In this document: positions 1 through 8,663 of the stretch, piece by piece | Layout: every line of letters starts with the position of its first letter | Position numbering within the stretch: the first letter of the stretch is position 1 | Source of the DNA: Thalassotalea sediminis | Lineage (GTDB): Bacteria > Pseudomonadota > Gammaproteobacteria > Enterobacterales > Alteromonadaceae | Assembly (NCBI RefSeq): GCF_030295915.1 | Contig: NZ_AP027361.1 | Coordinates: forward strand, 2,852,001-2,916,000 | Reading direction: 5' to 3' | DNA length: 64,000 nucleotides | Translations under genes and position numbers: made by a program | The notes under the pieces: generated by a model | The model's input: the letters and a program-made list of their open reading frames with translations, nothing else | The model's database searches: none | Told to the model about the DNA's origin: nothing

Positions 1-480
1 AGAAATAATTGGCAAGCGAGAAAACACCTGATGCGCATTTTGTATCACTTTGCTCTGTTCGATATCAACTGCAGCAAAATAGGCTACCAACACATCTTGC
101 GCCCATATTAACTCTCTAGATTCAATATTGCCGCCACTTACACAACGCTGATAACAGGCTACCGTCTCACCAATATAACCCTCTGCAAAGATTGGCTTAC
201 GAGGTTGCATGATCAAGCCTTTTTCTAATCGATGCGTATTTCGTCGAAGTAACGCACTCGAAGAGCCCGCAATACCCGCTTGCTTAGCATAACTATTTTT
301 ACCGGCTAGTGTCGCTTGTTGCTCTCGGTAATACTGATGATCAAAGATAAAATAATAAAGTGCGCTGGTGACTCGAAATCGTCCCATCAATTTTGATAAA
401 AACTGTTTTGTGGTTTGTAAACGTTGACTAATAACGTTAACAATTGTGTTGGGTAGTAGTTTTTTAAATAATGATTTCAT
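1..480 (-). CDS. Nitroreductase-like protein, C-terminus cut by window edge
   Basis: An open frame runs from an ATG at 480 to the window edge, giving 160 residues without a stop. I translated it by hand from the reverse complement. Residues about 80-100 contain NTHRLEKGLIMQPRK, which resembles the conserved N-terminal RxxHRxEKGL segment I associate with nitroreductase-fold proteins in polysaccharide clusters. The FMN-binding part would lie outside the window, so it cannot be checked. It is transcribed divergently from the flippase gene at 649. Its substrate is unknown, and the family call rests on one motif plus context. Confidence 0.5.
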   Translation of the reverse strand, partial: MKSLFKKLLPNTIVNVISQRLQTTKQFLSKLMGRFRVTSALYYFIFDHQYYREQQATLAGKNSYAKQAGIAGSSSALLRRNTHRLEKGLIMQPRKPIFAEGYIGETVACYQRCVSGGNIESRELIWAQDVLVAYFAAVDIEQSKVIQNAHQVFSRLPIIS

Positions 481-611
481 GCAATAACTATCTATCTATG
501 AGGCGCAACACGAAAACACCTGCTCTTTGAGTATTCGGCGTATTGTATCTAAATCGGGTATTAACAGCCATATATTTAGTAATAAAAGGTTTTAGTTAAC
601 AGCTATTAAGC

Positions 612-617
612 TATAAT
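612..617 (+). promoter_or_regulatory. Possible -10 element for the flippase operon
   Basis: A perfect TATAAT lies 32 bases upstream of the flippase ATG in the divergent gap 481-648. No good -35 box is visible at 16-18 bases, only TTTTAG-like sequence. It follows ATTAAGC, and a similar ATTAAGC-TATATAAT arrangement lies upstream of the acyltransferase at 8664. Weak prediction. Confidence 0.35.
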
Positions 618-648
618 CGCAGCATCAACAAACCAAGCAAAATAATGA

Positions 649-1962
649 ATGGCTTTTTCAGCAAGCATTAACAACAGTGCCCTACTTATACTTGAAAAAG
701 TAATTACCATTGGTGTTTCATTTCTCACTGGCGTTTTTCTTGCGCGCGTAGCGGGTGCTGAAGCTTTCGGCCAGTTTTCTTACATCTTATCTTTTGTTGG
801 GTTGTTCACTCCTTTGTGCGTTATGGGGTTAAACAATATCGTTACCAAGTATATTGTAAAATACCCCGATAATAGCCACTACTATGTCAAATCCTCTCTT
901 ATTGTTAGAGCATTTGGCGCTTTAGTATCTGTGGTGTTGGGCATTGCAATAATTCTGCTTGCAAACAAACAAACAGCATTACAACCGCAAATTATTCAAT
1001 TATTACTCATGCAAAGCGCCCAAGTATTCTTTGTTTTTGAGTATTACTTCCTTGCGAATAACCTATTATTACCCGCGCTAAAAATTAGACTCTCGATATT
1101 GATATTATCTGCCGTGCTAAAATTGTTAGTCATTTATAGTTCAGCAAGCATTTCGCTGCTTATACTTTTACACGGCCTCAGCTACATAGGTATTGCCGCC
1201 GGTTATATTTTTCTTTACAAACGATGTAAAGCAGATAAAAAAAGTAAAAGAGCCGTACAATCTCATACTATGCTAGCAATGTTCCACCGTGGGAAGTGGC
1301 TATTACTTTCAGGAATCGCATCAGTTATATATTTAAAAATTGATCAAGTAATGTTGGCCAATTACTACAGCGCAGCAAACGTTGGAGTGTATGCTGCTGC
1401 GGCTAAACTATCGGAGTTTTGGTATGTATTCCCTGTGCTCATAGCTAACGCTTTTAACCCGCAACTGATCAAGAAATATAAATCAGATAAAGTGCTTTTT
1501 GAGCAGTTTATTCTGCAATTTTTAAGTGTTTTAGTCGCTTGTGCGTTTACTATTACCCTATTAACCTATTTATTTTCAGATATCGTTATTCACTGGGTAT
1601 ATGGCGCAGAATTTGAAGCCAGTATCGCGATAGTTAACATACATATTTTTGCGACTATTTTCATTTTTCAGCGCGCGATATTGAGTAAATGGCTAATTAT
1701 TAAAGGGCTTTATAAATATAGCCTGTGGACACAGGGCATCGGTGCCATTATCAATATATGTTTAAATATGGCGTTTATTCCCAAATGGGGAGGAATAGGC
1801 GCTGCTTGGGCAAGCTTAATTGCCTACATGGCAGCTAGCTATTTAAGTTTATTTTTGAGTAAAGAGTTGAGACCTTTTGCTAAATTAATGACAATAGCCT
1901 TATGTACCTGGCCGGTAAAAACGATACAATTACTTCATCAACAACGTTTAACTCGTACCTAA
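649..1962 (+). CDS. Wzx-type polysaccharide flippase
   Basis: A 437-residue polytopic membrane protein of the MATE/MVF-like oligosaccharide flippase superfamily. These proteins move undecaprenyl-diphosphate-linked glycan repeat units across the inner membrane. The N-terminus carries the family feature LARVAGAEAFGQFSYILSF (residues 31-49), followed by about a dozen hydrophobic segments. A charged cytoplasmic loop (CKADKKSKR) lies near the middle. Length fits Wzx (about 400-480). It is the first gene of a tight plus-strand operon ending at 5876. No Wzy polymerase is recognisable in the window, so whether the unit is polymerised is open. Confidence 0.85.
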   Translation: MAFSASINNSALLILEKVITIGVSFLTGVFLARVAGAEAFGQFSYILSFVGLFTPLCVMGLNNIVTKYIVKYPDNSHYYVKSSLIVRAFGALVSVVLGIAIILLANKQTALQPQIIQLLLMQSAQVFFVFEYYFLANNLLLPALKIRLSILILSAVLKLLVIYSSASISLLILLHGLSYIGIAAGYIFLYKRCKADKKSKRAVQSHTMLAMFHRGKWLLLSGIASVIYLKIDQVMLANYYSAANVGVYAAAAKLSEFWYVFPVLIANAFNPQLIKKYKSDKVLFEQFILQFLSVLVACAFTITLLTYLFSDIVIHWVYGAEFEASIAIVNIHIFATIFIFQRAILSKWLIIKGLYKYSLWTQGIGAIINICLNMAFIPKWGGIGAAWASLIAYMAASYLSLFLSKELRPFAKLMTIALCTWPVKTIQLLHQQRLTRT

Positions 1963-1979
1963 AGGCATAACACTGTTAC

Positions 1980-2909
1980 ATGAAATCTTTTGAGCGCCTA
2001 CACAGGTTACTTAACGATAATGCTATTGCCGTTGCACCTGATATTTACAGTCACGAAACTATCGCCCAGATAAACAGCTTGGTTGATCCAATTATCGCTG
2101 CTCAACAGGGAAATAGACGTTATGTAAGTGCATTAGAATTACAACAACTGGGTTTATTAGAGACGATATTTTCACCTACACTACAAAACATATTAACGGA
2201 CTTAATTCCCGAGCCAGAGCTCTATCATTGCCATATCTATGAAATAAGTGCCAACCAGTCTTTACCTCACATAAAGTCAAACAATCAATTACATGGGTGG
2301 CATAGAGATACGGATTGCAAGCATGACTTTAGTAAACAAAACTTACAACATGTTAGCTTTTTTGTTTACTTAACTAATGTTGAAAATAACGGTGGCTGTT
2401 TTGAAATTTCAGATAAAAAACTTACTTTTACGCCAGCTATTAACAACAGTGATACCTGTTACCAATTAGTAGGAAACTCTGGATTTAATTTTTTCTTTGA
2501 TCGTAAATCGCTACATAGAGCAAGTCCTAACCGCAGTGAAACACCTAGACGCGTGTTGAAAATTTCAATTCAGTCTCGGCATTTATTTAATCATAAAAAA
2601 CGTGAAACGATATTCAAATTAGTAAGAGAAAACTTATCTGAAGAGCAATTAATGTTGAAACAACTCTTTGGTGATTGCACGGTAACTGCTGTGGCTCCCG
2701 AGTTAGCAGCAGAAAGTATTCAACATATCAATGAACATACTCAACTACCACATCACCGTTATCAAGCGAGTTTTACGCTTAACGAAAACATTACTCGCTG
2801 GTATAGAGATGCGCGTTTTATAATGCGGAGATTAGCGGTAAAATACTTAAAATTAAATGATAAAAAAGTGCCTACGCCTAAAATCCCTTTTAAAGAACAA
2901 AAGGGTTAA
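1980..2909 (+). CDS. PhyH-like 2-oxoglutarate/Fe(II) dioxygenase
   Basis: A 309-residue protein with the non-haem iron facial triad of phytanoyl-CoA dioxygenase-like enzymes. HRD at residues 108-110 supplies the first His and the Asp. A distal His (H179, in KSLHRAS) is followed by Arg at 190-191, the usual place for the 2-oxoglutarate carboxylate contact. Such enzymes hydroxylate small molecules or, less often, sugars. It sits 17 bases after the flippase and 3 bases before the oxidoreductase, so it is almost certainly co-transcribed. Modification of a glycan precursor is inferred from context only. Confidence 0.7.
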   Translation: MKSFERLHRLLNDNAIAVAPDIYSHETIAQINSLVDPIIAAQQGNRRYVSALELQQLGLLETIFSPTLQNILTDLIPEPELYHCHIYEISANQSLPHIKSNNQLHGWHRDTDCKHDFSKQNLQHVSFFVYLTNVENNGGCFEISDKKLTFTPAINNSDTCYQLVGNSGFNFFFDRKSLHRASPNRSETPRRVLKISIQSRHLFNHKKRETIFKLVRENLSEEQLMLKQLFGDCTVTAVAPELAAESIQHINEHTQLPHHRYQASFTLNENITRWYRDARFIMRRLAVKYLKLNDKKVPTPKIPFKEQKG

Positions 2910-2912
2910 CTC

Positions 2913-3962
2913 GTGACTAACAACATTGACCGCATATTACTTATAGGTACAGGTAGTTTTATTCAGGATACCGTTTTACCTGCAATATTGATCAATAGCG
3001 ACAAATGTGTCGTGCAAGCAATTGTTAATAAAAGCGGCGCCTTACATCCTGAAATAGCTGATAAAGTACCTAATATTACAGCCCAAACAGCGCTTTCGTC
3101 TATTTCACCAGAAACAATCGATACCGTTTTTATCTGTATTCCACAGCATCAAGTTATTGCCTGCTTAAAAAAATTATTACAACATGGCTTTCAACACAAG
3201 AAAATCGTTATTTCTACGCCTATAGTACCTTTAGCACACATTTCGCGTATCACTCTTTTTAGACAATTTGAGCACTTATATGCGTTTGAGTTTGTCCCTT
3301 ACGTAAAAAGCTATCAATTAGCACACAAACTAATAGCACAAAATAACATCGGTAAACTTAAAAAAATCCAGTTTAATCATTGCGGTTATTTGTATCACGG
3401 CGTTGCTGCACTCAGGTATTTGAGTAATTACCGAACCATTTCACGTATTGTTAGCGAACGTTTTGGTGCCTATTATGAATATCGATTCAAGTTCAATCGC
3501 GGTGTATCAGCCACTATCTTAGAGCCCAAAGATTATCATGTTGGTGAATTTATGATCGCCGGTACAACAGGTATTATTTCCTCTTACTCGCTTAATATTA
3601 AAAACCACCATCATATTGCGTTAAAAACCGATGATAATAACCAATATAGTCATATAAGTGTTAATGGTGAAAAAATTGAAAATACTCATGTCGAACAGCG
3701 AGCGATACAGTATTTTACTGCTTCAGATAAAACGCTCACCATTAGCAGGCAGCAATTTATAATGGCAGCAGCAACGTTACTAAATAAAATAATAAAGCAA
3801 GAGTCGCATTTACCCCGTTGTAATAGCGCTATTTATGAGCATGTTGTTATTCGGCTTGCGAAAAAACTTGGTATCTATTTAAACCCATTGTCTTTATTCA
3901 ATGTGTCTCCGCTAAAAAAGTTGTTAACCTGGCTTTCTAACACCAAACCAAAGAGTCGTTAG
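2913..3962 (+). CDS. Gfo/Idh/MocA-like NAD(P)-dependent oxidoreductase
   Basis: A 349-residue protein starting at GTG, three bases after the dioxygenase stop. The N-terminus has a Rossmann dinucleotide-binding motif, LLIGTGSF (residues 9-16). A second half suits the Gfo/Idh alpha/beta substrate domain, with an EFVPYVKSYQLA segment where EKP-type motifs usually lie. I do not see the canonical EKP lysine, so catalysis may differ or the protein may have another role. The family oxidises or reduces sugar hydroxyls, often on nucleotide sugars. It lies inside the flippase-sulfotransferase operon, so a sugar-modifying role is plausible. Confidence 0.6.
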   Translation: MTNNIDRILLIGTGSFIQDTVLPAILINSDKCVVQAIVNKSGALHPEIADKVPNITAQTALSSISPETIDTVFICIPQHQVIACLKKLLQHGFQHKKIVISTPIVPLAHISRITLFRQFEHLYAFEFVPYVKSYQLAHKLIAQNNIGKLKKIQFNHCGYLYHGVAALRYLSNYRTISRIVSERFGAYYEYRFKFNRGVSATILEPKDYHVGEFMIAGTTGIISSYSLNIKNHHHIALKTDDNNQYSHISVNGEKIENTHVEQRAIQYFTASDKTLTISRQQFIMAAATLLNKIIKQESHLPRCNSAIYEHVVIRLAKKLGIYLNPLSLFNVSPLKKLLTWLSNTKPKSR

Positions 3963-3965
3963 TTT

Positions 3966-4967
3966 ATGAAGCTACTCGCAAAACTTCCCTTTTGTAGCCG
4001 AAAATACGTTGAAGCATTAAAATTGCTCTACCGTGCACCAAAGAGCTTCTTCCTCATCAAGCGCCCACAAATAATTGCCACTAAAACGCTAGTTATTTCT
4101 TTTCCTCGTAGCGGCTCTAGCTGGGTTGGCGCGATATTAGGGAGTGATAATGAGTCACTTTATTTACGAGAGCCGGTTACCACCAGTTACATGCTTGACA
4201 AAGCAAACCGAGTTTCTGTATTTGAACTTGGTAAATGCCAAGATGCACCAGCCTACCAAAAATACATTACCCACGCTTTAAAGGGAAAAGCACGGCGTGC
4301 AAACGCAATTTTCAAATACCCAAAGCAAACGTTACAAAACAAACGTTCGGTAAACTTAGTGATCAAAGAAGTAAATCCACTTACAGTAAATCTATATAAT
4401 CCTTTTGTCGACAATACTATTTACCTCGTTAGGCATCCTTATGCTGTAGCACTGAGTTATCAGGCGCTCAATTGGCAATCGCAATCGCTCTTTGAACAGC
4501 GCTTCGAAAAAGCTCACATGAGCCAAATTCTCGCCTGCCACCCTAACCTGCAACAATGCTGTTTTTGGCAACAAATGGGATATTTACTTGGTTGGATAGA
4601 AGCACACACAAAACACGCATTAACAAACAGGCATTTAGTAACGAGATATGAAGATATTTGTGCTGCACCCGAAGAGCAATTTGATGCACTTTGTAATTTC
4701 TCTTCTCTCGCATTCTCTACAATGTTAAAAGCGCGGTTAATTCGCTCTATATCGGGTAAAAAGGCGGTGGAAAAAGGTAACTTTAGCCTACAACGCAATA
4801 TCAGTGATGTGGCCAACATTAAAATAGCTTATAGCGACAAATCTAAGCATGATAAACTTATCAATGCATATTTGTTGGCGGGTGAACACTTTAACCAACT
4901 ACATCAAACAGCAGTATCGCTTTCCTATCAGCAAGAAAGCGCTTTTATCAAATGGATTGACGATTAA
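3966..4967 (+). CDS. PAPS-dependent sulfotransferase (Sulfotransfer_1-like)
   Basis: A 333-residue cytosolic-type sulfotransferase. The 5'-phosphosulfate-binding loop is clear as SFPRSGSSW (residues 45-53). The 3'-phosphate-binding segment is RHPYAVALS (156-164). These are the two nucleotide-binding elements of PAPS-using enzymes, which move sulfate onto hydroxyl or amino groups of glycans or small molecules. It starts 3 bases after the oxidoreductase and is followed 3 bases later by a second, different sulfotransferase. The acceptor is unknown; a surface-glycan sugar is the contextual guess. Confidence 0.8.
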   Translation: MKLLAKLPFCSRKYVEALKLLYRAPKSFFLIKRPQIIATKTLVISFPRSGSSWVGAILGSDNESLYLREPVTTSYMLDKANRVSVFELGKCQDAPAYQKYITHALKGKARRANAIFKYPKQTLQNKRSVNLVIKEVNPLTVNLYNPFVDNTIYLVRHPYAVALSYQALNWQSQSLFEQRFEKAHMSQILACHPNLQQCCFWQQMGYLLGWIEAHTKHALTNRHLVTRYEDICAAPEEQFDALCNFSSLAFSTMLKARLIRSISGKKAVEKGNFSLQRNISDVANIKIAYSDKSKHDKLINAYLLAGEHFNQLHQTAVSLSYQQESAFIKWIDD

Positions 4968-4970
4968 CAC

Positions 4971-5876
4971 ATGAAAAAACACGCTAAATCTCTGATCAAA
5001 CATTTTTCACAATCATTAGGTTACGAATTAACTGTTAATCGAGTAGCCAAGGAAAAAGCCGATACCAAACCTATTGTCTTCGTACATATTCCCAAATGTG
5101 GTGGAATATCCGTTGATAGAGCGCTGAGAGAACAACTCGCGAGACCCGGCGAAAAAAGACTACGAAGAAAACCTATTATCGCGACAAGTTTACATAATTT
5201 TAATCGGGACATTTCAACGCTTGATGATAAATGTGACTTTAGTGAGTTTCATTGTCAGCAAATTCAATCCATTTTAACGTACCATCTTAACTTAAATTGG
5301 CATTATGTTAGCGGGCATATTAATGTGACCAAACGCATATTAGACGCCTACAGCGAACAATATAATTTTGTCACGCTGTTACGCGATCCCGTTGATCGTT
5401 TAATTTCAAACTATATTTTCAACAAACTCACCAATAAGTTCGCCATAATGCCGCCTAGCATCGCTACTAAGCCTATGACCAAAGAAGAGCTATGGCGTGA
5501 GGCAGATCAATTATTGAATAGCCGCAGAGGCTGGCATATGGCCAATACCATGACCATGTTTTTAACTGGCCGTTACCCTAAAGATGAACAAGATGCCAAA
5601 AACATGCAAAACGAGGTTTTAGACAACCTCAGCAAATTTAGTGTGGTTGGGCAATTAACTAAGATGCAATCTTTCGAACAAGATCTAAGCCAATTAATAG
5701 GTAAGCCTATCCACATAGGCCGCCATAATACCACTAAAGCCATTGAAGATAACAATGCATTGTTTGTAAGGGAAAGTTTGAACGAGTATTTTGCTCAAGA
5801 GAGCGTAAAAGACAATATAAAAATATTGTGTAATAACGAAACAATTATAATATCAAAACTTCCAAAGTTTGATTAA
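4971..5876 (+). CDS. Sulfotransferase family 2-like enzyme
   Basis: A 301-residue protein with the glycan sulfotransferase signature HIPKCGG (residues 39-45) for the 5'-phosphosulfate site. LRDPVDRLISNY (137-148) matches the 3'-phosphate site. This combination is typical of the Sulfotransfer_2 group that includes heparan- and chondroitin-type O-sulfotransferases, so a polysaccharide acceptor is more likely than for the preceding gene. It is the last gene of the plus-strand operon that begins with the flippase, and its ATG follows the upstream stop by 3 bases. Confidence 0.8.
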   Translation: MKKHAKSLIKHFSQSLGYELTVNRVAKEKADTKPIVFVHIPKCGGISVDRALREQLARPGEKRLRRKPIIATSLHNFNRDISTLDDKCDFSEFHCQQIQSILTYHLNLNWHYVSGHINVTKRILDAYSEQYNFVTLLRDPVDRLISNYIFNKLTNKFAIMPPSIATKPMTKEELWREADQLLNSRRGWHMANTMTMFLTGRYPKDEQDAKNMQNEVLDNLSKFSVVGQLTKMQSFEQDLSQLIGKPIHIGRHNTTKAIEDNNALFVRESLNEYFAQESVKDNIKILCNNETIIISKLPKFD

Positions 5877-5998
5877 GGAAGTAACTTTAAAAAGCGCTTC
5901 AAACCCTTATATACGGTAAGAATAGGATAAAATTAAGGTTATAATATCGTATTTAAATTGATACAATGGTATTCACTGAGCAAAAGAATTAAGTAGTA

Positions 5999-6508
5999 AT
6001 GAAGAAGCAAAACTTAAAAAACATCCCTATCAGTTCATTTGATAACAATGGTTGGCTAAAACCACCTTTTTTATTACTTATTAACCTTATTTATTTATCT
6101 AAAGGGTTGTTACTATTTATTTTTTCTTTAGCTTCAAGGCAAAATGGAGGAGATATTCTTTCCTTTTTTTATCCCGATAAATATTCACTATACATAGCTA
6201 TTGCACTTTCAATAATTCCATTATTAACAATTGTTAGTTTTACTATTGGCACCATAGGTTCAAATTTAGTACTTAAAAGAGTATTACTGAGCATTTCTGC
6301 TGTGTTGCTTTTAGTAAAATGGATCAGCACAGCCAATATTTTGGCCGAAGAATATAAACTTTTTTCTTCACCAGCCTTTTATACATTATTAGTTCATTCA
6401 ATATTGATAATATTGGCCTTAACCTCTTACAAGGTAAAACTTTTTATCAAGCAGTTTATTAAAAAGAAGGGGTTTCTTGAGCAGGATAGTACTGAGAATA
6501 AAAATTAA
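5999..6508 (+). CDS. DUF2919 family inner-membrane protein
   Basis: A 169-residue protein with about four hydrophobic segments. The N-terminal pattern (F/D-x-x-G-W-LKPPFLLL, SLASRQ, then FYPDKYSLY) is what I recognise as DUF2919, the family of E. coli YfeZ. Its function is not known. It is separated from the sulfotransferase operon by 122 bases containing a TATAAT at 5940-5945, so it may have its own promoter. Its stop codon falls inside a 14-bp inverted repeat shared with the convergent Stf0 gene. It may simply be a resident gene next to the glycan locus. Confidence 0.65.
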   Translation: MKKQNLKNIPISSFDNNGWLKPPFLLLINLIYLSKGLLLFIFSLASRQNGGDILSFFYPDKYSLYIAIALSIIPLLTIVSFTIGTIGSNLVLKRVLLSISAVLLLVKWISTANILAEEYKLFSSPAFYTLLVHSILIILALTSYKVKLFIKQFIKKKGFLEQDSTENKN

Positions 6509-6521
6509 TTCTCAGTACTAT
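6486..6521. terminator. Perfect 14-bp inverted repeat between convergent genes
   Basis: ATAGTACTGAGAAT (6486-6499) is repeated exactly inverted at 6508-6521 with an 8-base AT spacer. The left arm and stop codon belong to the DUF2919 gene, and the Stf0 gene ends about 28 bases beyond. Position suggests a bidirectional terminator or 3'-end stabiliser. No U-run follows on either strand, so a classical intrinsic terminator is uncertain. Confidence 0.55.
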
Positions 6522-6548
6522 GACGAAAGCTTCTGGATATAATTTACG

Positions 6549-7298
6549 TTAAATATTGCCAGCTAAATAGTTGTTGAACTGCTCAATAATTTGCTTAGAT
6601 GAATTATTACTTTGTTTCTTCAATGTGGTTTCAAATCGACCTTCATAATTAAGCTCTAACAACGACAATACTTGACTATAAGCAGTTGTATTGTTTAATT
6701 GACAAAAATCTTCATAATCAAACGCCACTTTCACAAAACGAGATAAAAATTCTTCGTAATGCGCTTCACTGTCAACGATGTGTTTCAACGAGTTTACAAT
6801 GATACTTGGTGTTACTTTTTCTAAATCAAACTCTGTATTATCAGTTTCACTTGACCAAGAGTCTGTTATGTTTGATTTAGCTAAAGAAACTGCCTGCGCC
6901 AGTTTATTTTTTCTCTTAACAAAAACAACGACATCAAACCCTAAATCTAATAAGCTAACTTTTCGTTGAGCAAAGAACATCATATGCTCAATATGCGCAT
7001 TAACAGCAAAAACTCCAGTATTCCCTACAGTTTTCTCCATTATAAATTGCAAATACTCGTTAAACTGCACTTGTGGATTTCCAGTTAATTTCCCGTAGGC
7101 AGCAAGATATCTATTATTAAACCATTCTCGACATTCGCCTAGCATACCGGTATTGGTCAAAACATCACAAAACAGTGAAGAACCTGAACGTGGTGTCGAT
7201 AAAACAAGGACTTTCTTTTTAATTGAATTTAAATCAACACTTGGTCTCGTTTCCAAGTTTTTCATTAAATCTAACAATATATTATCTGTATTATTCAT
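6549..7298 (-). CDS. Stf0-type sulfotransferase
   Basis: About 249 residues from the ATG at 7298, which has GGAAGG close upstream. An in-frame TTG at 7316 is possible but lacks a ribosome site. The PAPS loop is STPRSGSSL, followed by the ECREWFNNRY region that is typical of Stf0-like sulfotransferases (trehalose 2-sulfotransferase relatives). KRKNKLAQAVS fits the 3'-phosphate-binding position. It is a single minus-strand gene between two plus-strand units. The acceptor is unknown. It is the third distinct sulfotransferase type in 3.4 kb. Confidence 0.75.
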   Translation of the reverse strand: MNNTDNILLDLMKNLETRPSVDLNSIKKKVLVLSTPRSGSSLFCDVLTNTGMLGECREWFNNRYLAAYGKLTGNPQVQFNEYLQFIMEKTVGNTGVFAVNAHIEHMMFFAQRKVSLLDLGFDVVVFVKRKNKLAQAVSLAKSNITDSWSSETDNTEFDLEKVTPSIIVNSLKHIVDSEAHYEEFLSRFVKVAFDYEDFCQLNNTTAYSQVLSLLELNYEGRFETTLKKQSNNSSKQIIEQFNNYLAGNI

Positions 7299-7451
7299 AA
7301 CCTTCCGGATTAACAATTAAATTATATTTTTATTTAATACCTATAGTAACAGAGACGCAATCAATGCTTAACCCTAATTTTAAATTAGATTGCTTAAACA
7401 CACCTTAGAAGCTATGATGTTTTAACATTAACTGCTATTTTCAAAAACAAA

Positions 7452-8537
7452 GTGTCTACTCCTATATATGTAACAAAACCCTACCTTCCTGCAAAAGAAA
7501 AATATACGAAGTACATCGATTCAATTTATCAAAATAATCAATTAACGAATAATGGACCTTTGGTACAACAACTCACAAAAAGGTTGCAAGAAAAACTAGG
7601 CGTTAAGTATTTACTGTTAGTTAGCAATGGAACAACGGCCTTGCAAATAGCATACAAAATTAAATGTTTAGAAAACAAACATGTTATCACAACACCATAT
7701 AGTTTTGCCGCAACTTCAACAGCTTTAGATTGGCAGCAAGCTCACATTCATCTTGCTAATATTGACAATAAGAGTTGGAACATTTGCCCAAACGCATTAA
7801 ACGAAAAAATTCAGGAAGTTAAGGCGGAAGCAATTATTCCAGTAAACTTATTCGGTGTACCATGTGACTTAGAAGCAATAGATAGGCTGGCAGTAAAATA
7901 CAATATTCCTGTAATCTACGACTCTGCGCATGCCTTACTAAGTGAATACAAGGGGAAAAGTATCTTTGAATATGGTGATATACATTGTATTAGCTTCCAT
8001 GCCACTAAGCTTTTTCACTGCATCGAAGGTGGTGCAATTATTTTTAAAGATAAAGCCGAATACGAACTCGCAAATAATTTAATTAATTTTGGTATAACCT
8101 CTTCCGGACAAATATCTCACGCAGGTATAAATGGCAAGTTAAGTGAGTTTCACGCCGCTATGGGATTATGTGTATTAGACGATATTGACGAACTTGTTCA
8201 AGAGCGAAGTTCATTAATACAGTGTTATAAGGAACAGCTCAATGATTTAGTAACCTATCAAGAAACTAAATACGATCACTACGCACAACCAATATACATG
8301 CCGGTGAAATTTGATGAAAAAGGAAAGTTAGATAGGTGTGAAAAATCACTAAATAAGCATGGGTATTTCCCACGCCGTTACTTTTTACCACAACACTTAG
8401 ATTTTTTGCCAGGTAGAGAGGATAGTGTGATACAACAATGTAAACAAGCTGTAGAGAACATTTTATGTTTGCCACTAATGAATGGTTTAGATCAAAAAAC
8501 GATTAAATCAATTACTCAAATTATAAAGTCATCTTAA
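7452..8537 (+). CDS. DegT/DnrJ/EryC1/StrS sugar aminotransferase (VioA-like)
   Basis: A 361-residue PLP-dependent aminotransferase. SNGTTAL (58-64) binds the PLP phosphate, the Asp of YDSAHA (D157) contacts the pyridine nitrogen, and the Schiff-base lysine is K186 in SFHATK, followed by EGG. The early LTNNGPL motif is typical of sugar aminotransferases. The family aminates keto-deoxy nucleotide sugars. With RmlA and RmlB encoded at 18-20 kb, the obvious substrate is dTDP-4-keto-6-deoxyglucose and the product dTDP-4-amino-4,6-dideoxyglucose. That pairing is inference. The start is GTG without a clear ribosome site, chosen because the family begins a few residues before the conserved Y-x-x-KPYLP segment. 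Confidence 0.8.
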   Translation: MSTPIYVTKPYLPAKEKYTKYIDSIYQNNQLTNNGPLVQQLTKRLQEKLGVKYLLLVSNGTTALQIAYKIKCLENKHVITTPYSFAATSTALDWQQAHIHLANIDNKSWNICPNALNEKIQEVKAEAIIPVNLFGVPCDLEAIDRLAVKYNIPVIYDSAHALLSEYKGKSIFEYGDIHCISFHATKLFHCIEGGAIIFKDKAEYELANNLINFGITSSGQISHAGINGKLSEFHAAMGLCVLDDIDELVQERSSLIQCYKEQLNDLVTYQETKYDHYAQPIYMPVKFDEKGKLDRCEKSLNKHGYFPRRYFLPQHLDFLPGREDSVIQQCKQAVENILCLPLMNGLDQKTIKSITQIIKSS

Positions 8538-8632
8538 TTTGGCGAATAAAACTAAAGTTAATCCTCAATAATAAATTGTTAACTTACACGCTTTTAAGTG
8601 ATATATTTCAACGCCTGTAGCACATTAAGCTA

Positions 8633-8638
8633 TATAAT
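8633..8638 (+). promoter_or_regulatory. Possible -10 element for the acylation gene set
   Basis: TATAAT lies 25 bases before the acyltransferase ATG in the 126-base gap after the aminotransferase. The preceding bases, ATTAAGCTA, resemble those before the flippase -10. No convincing -35 box is present. The set from 8664 may have its own promoter or read through from 7452. Confidence 0.35.
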
Positions 8639-8663
8639 GATGTTCATACTATCTTACGATTAA

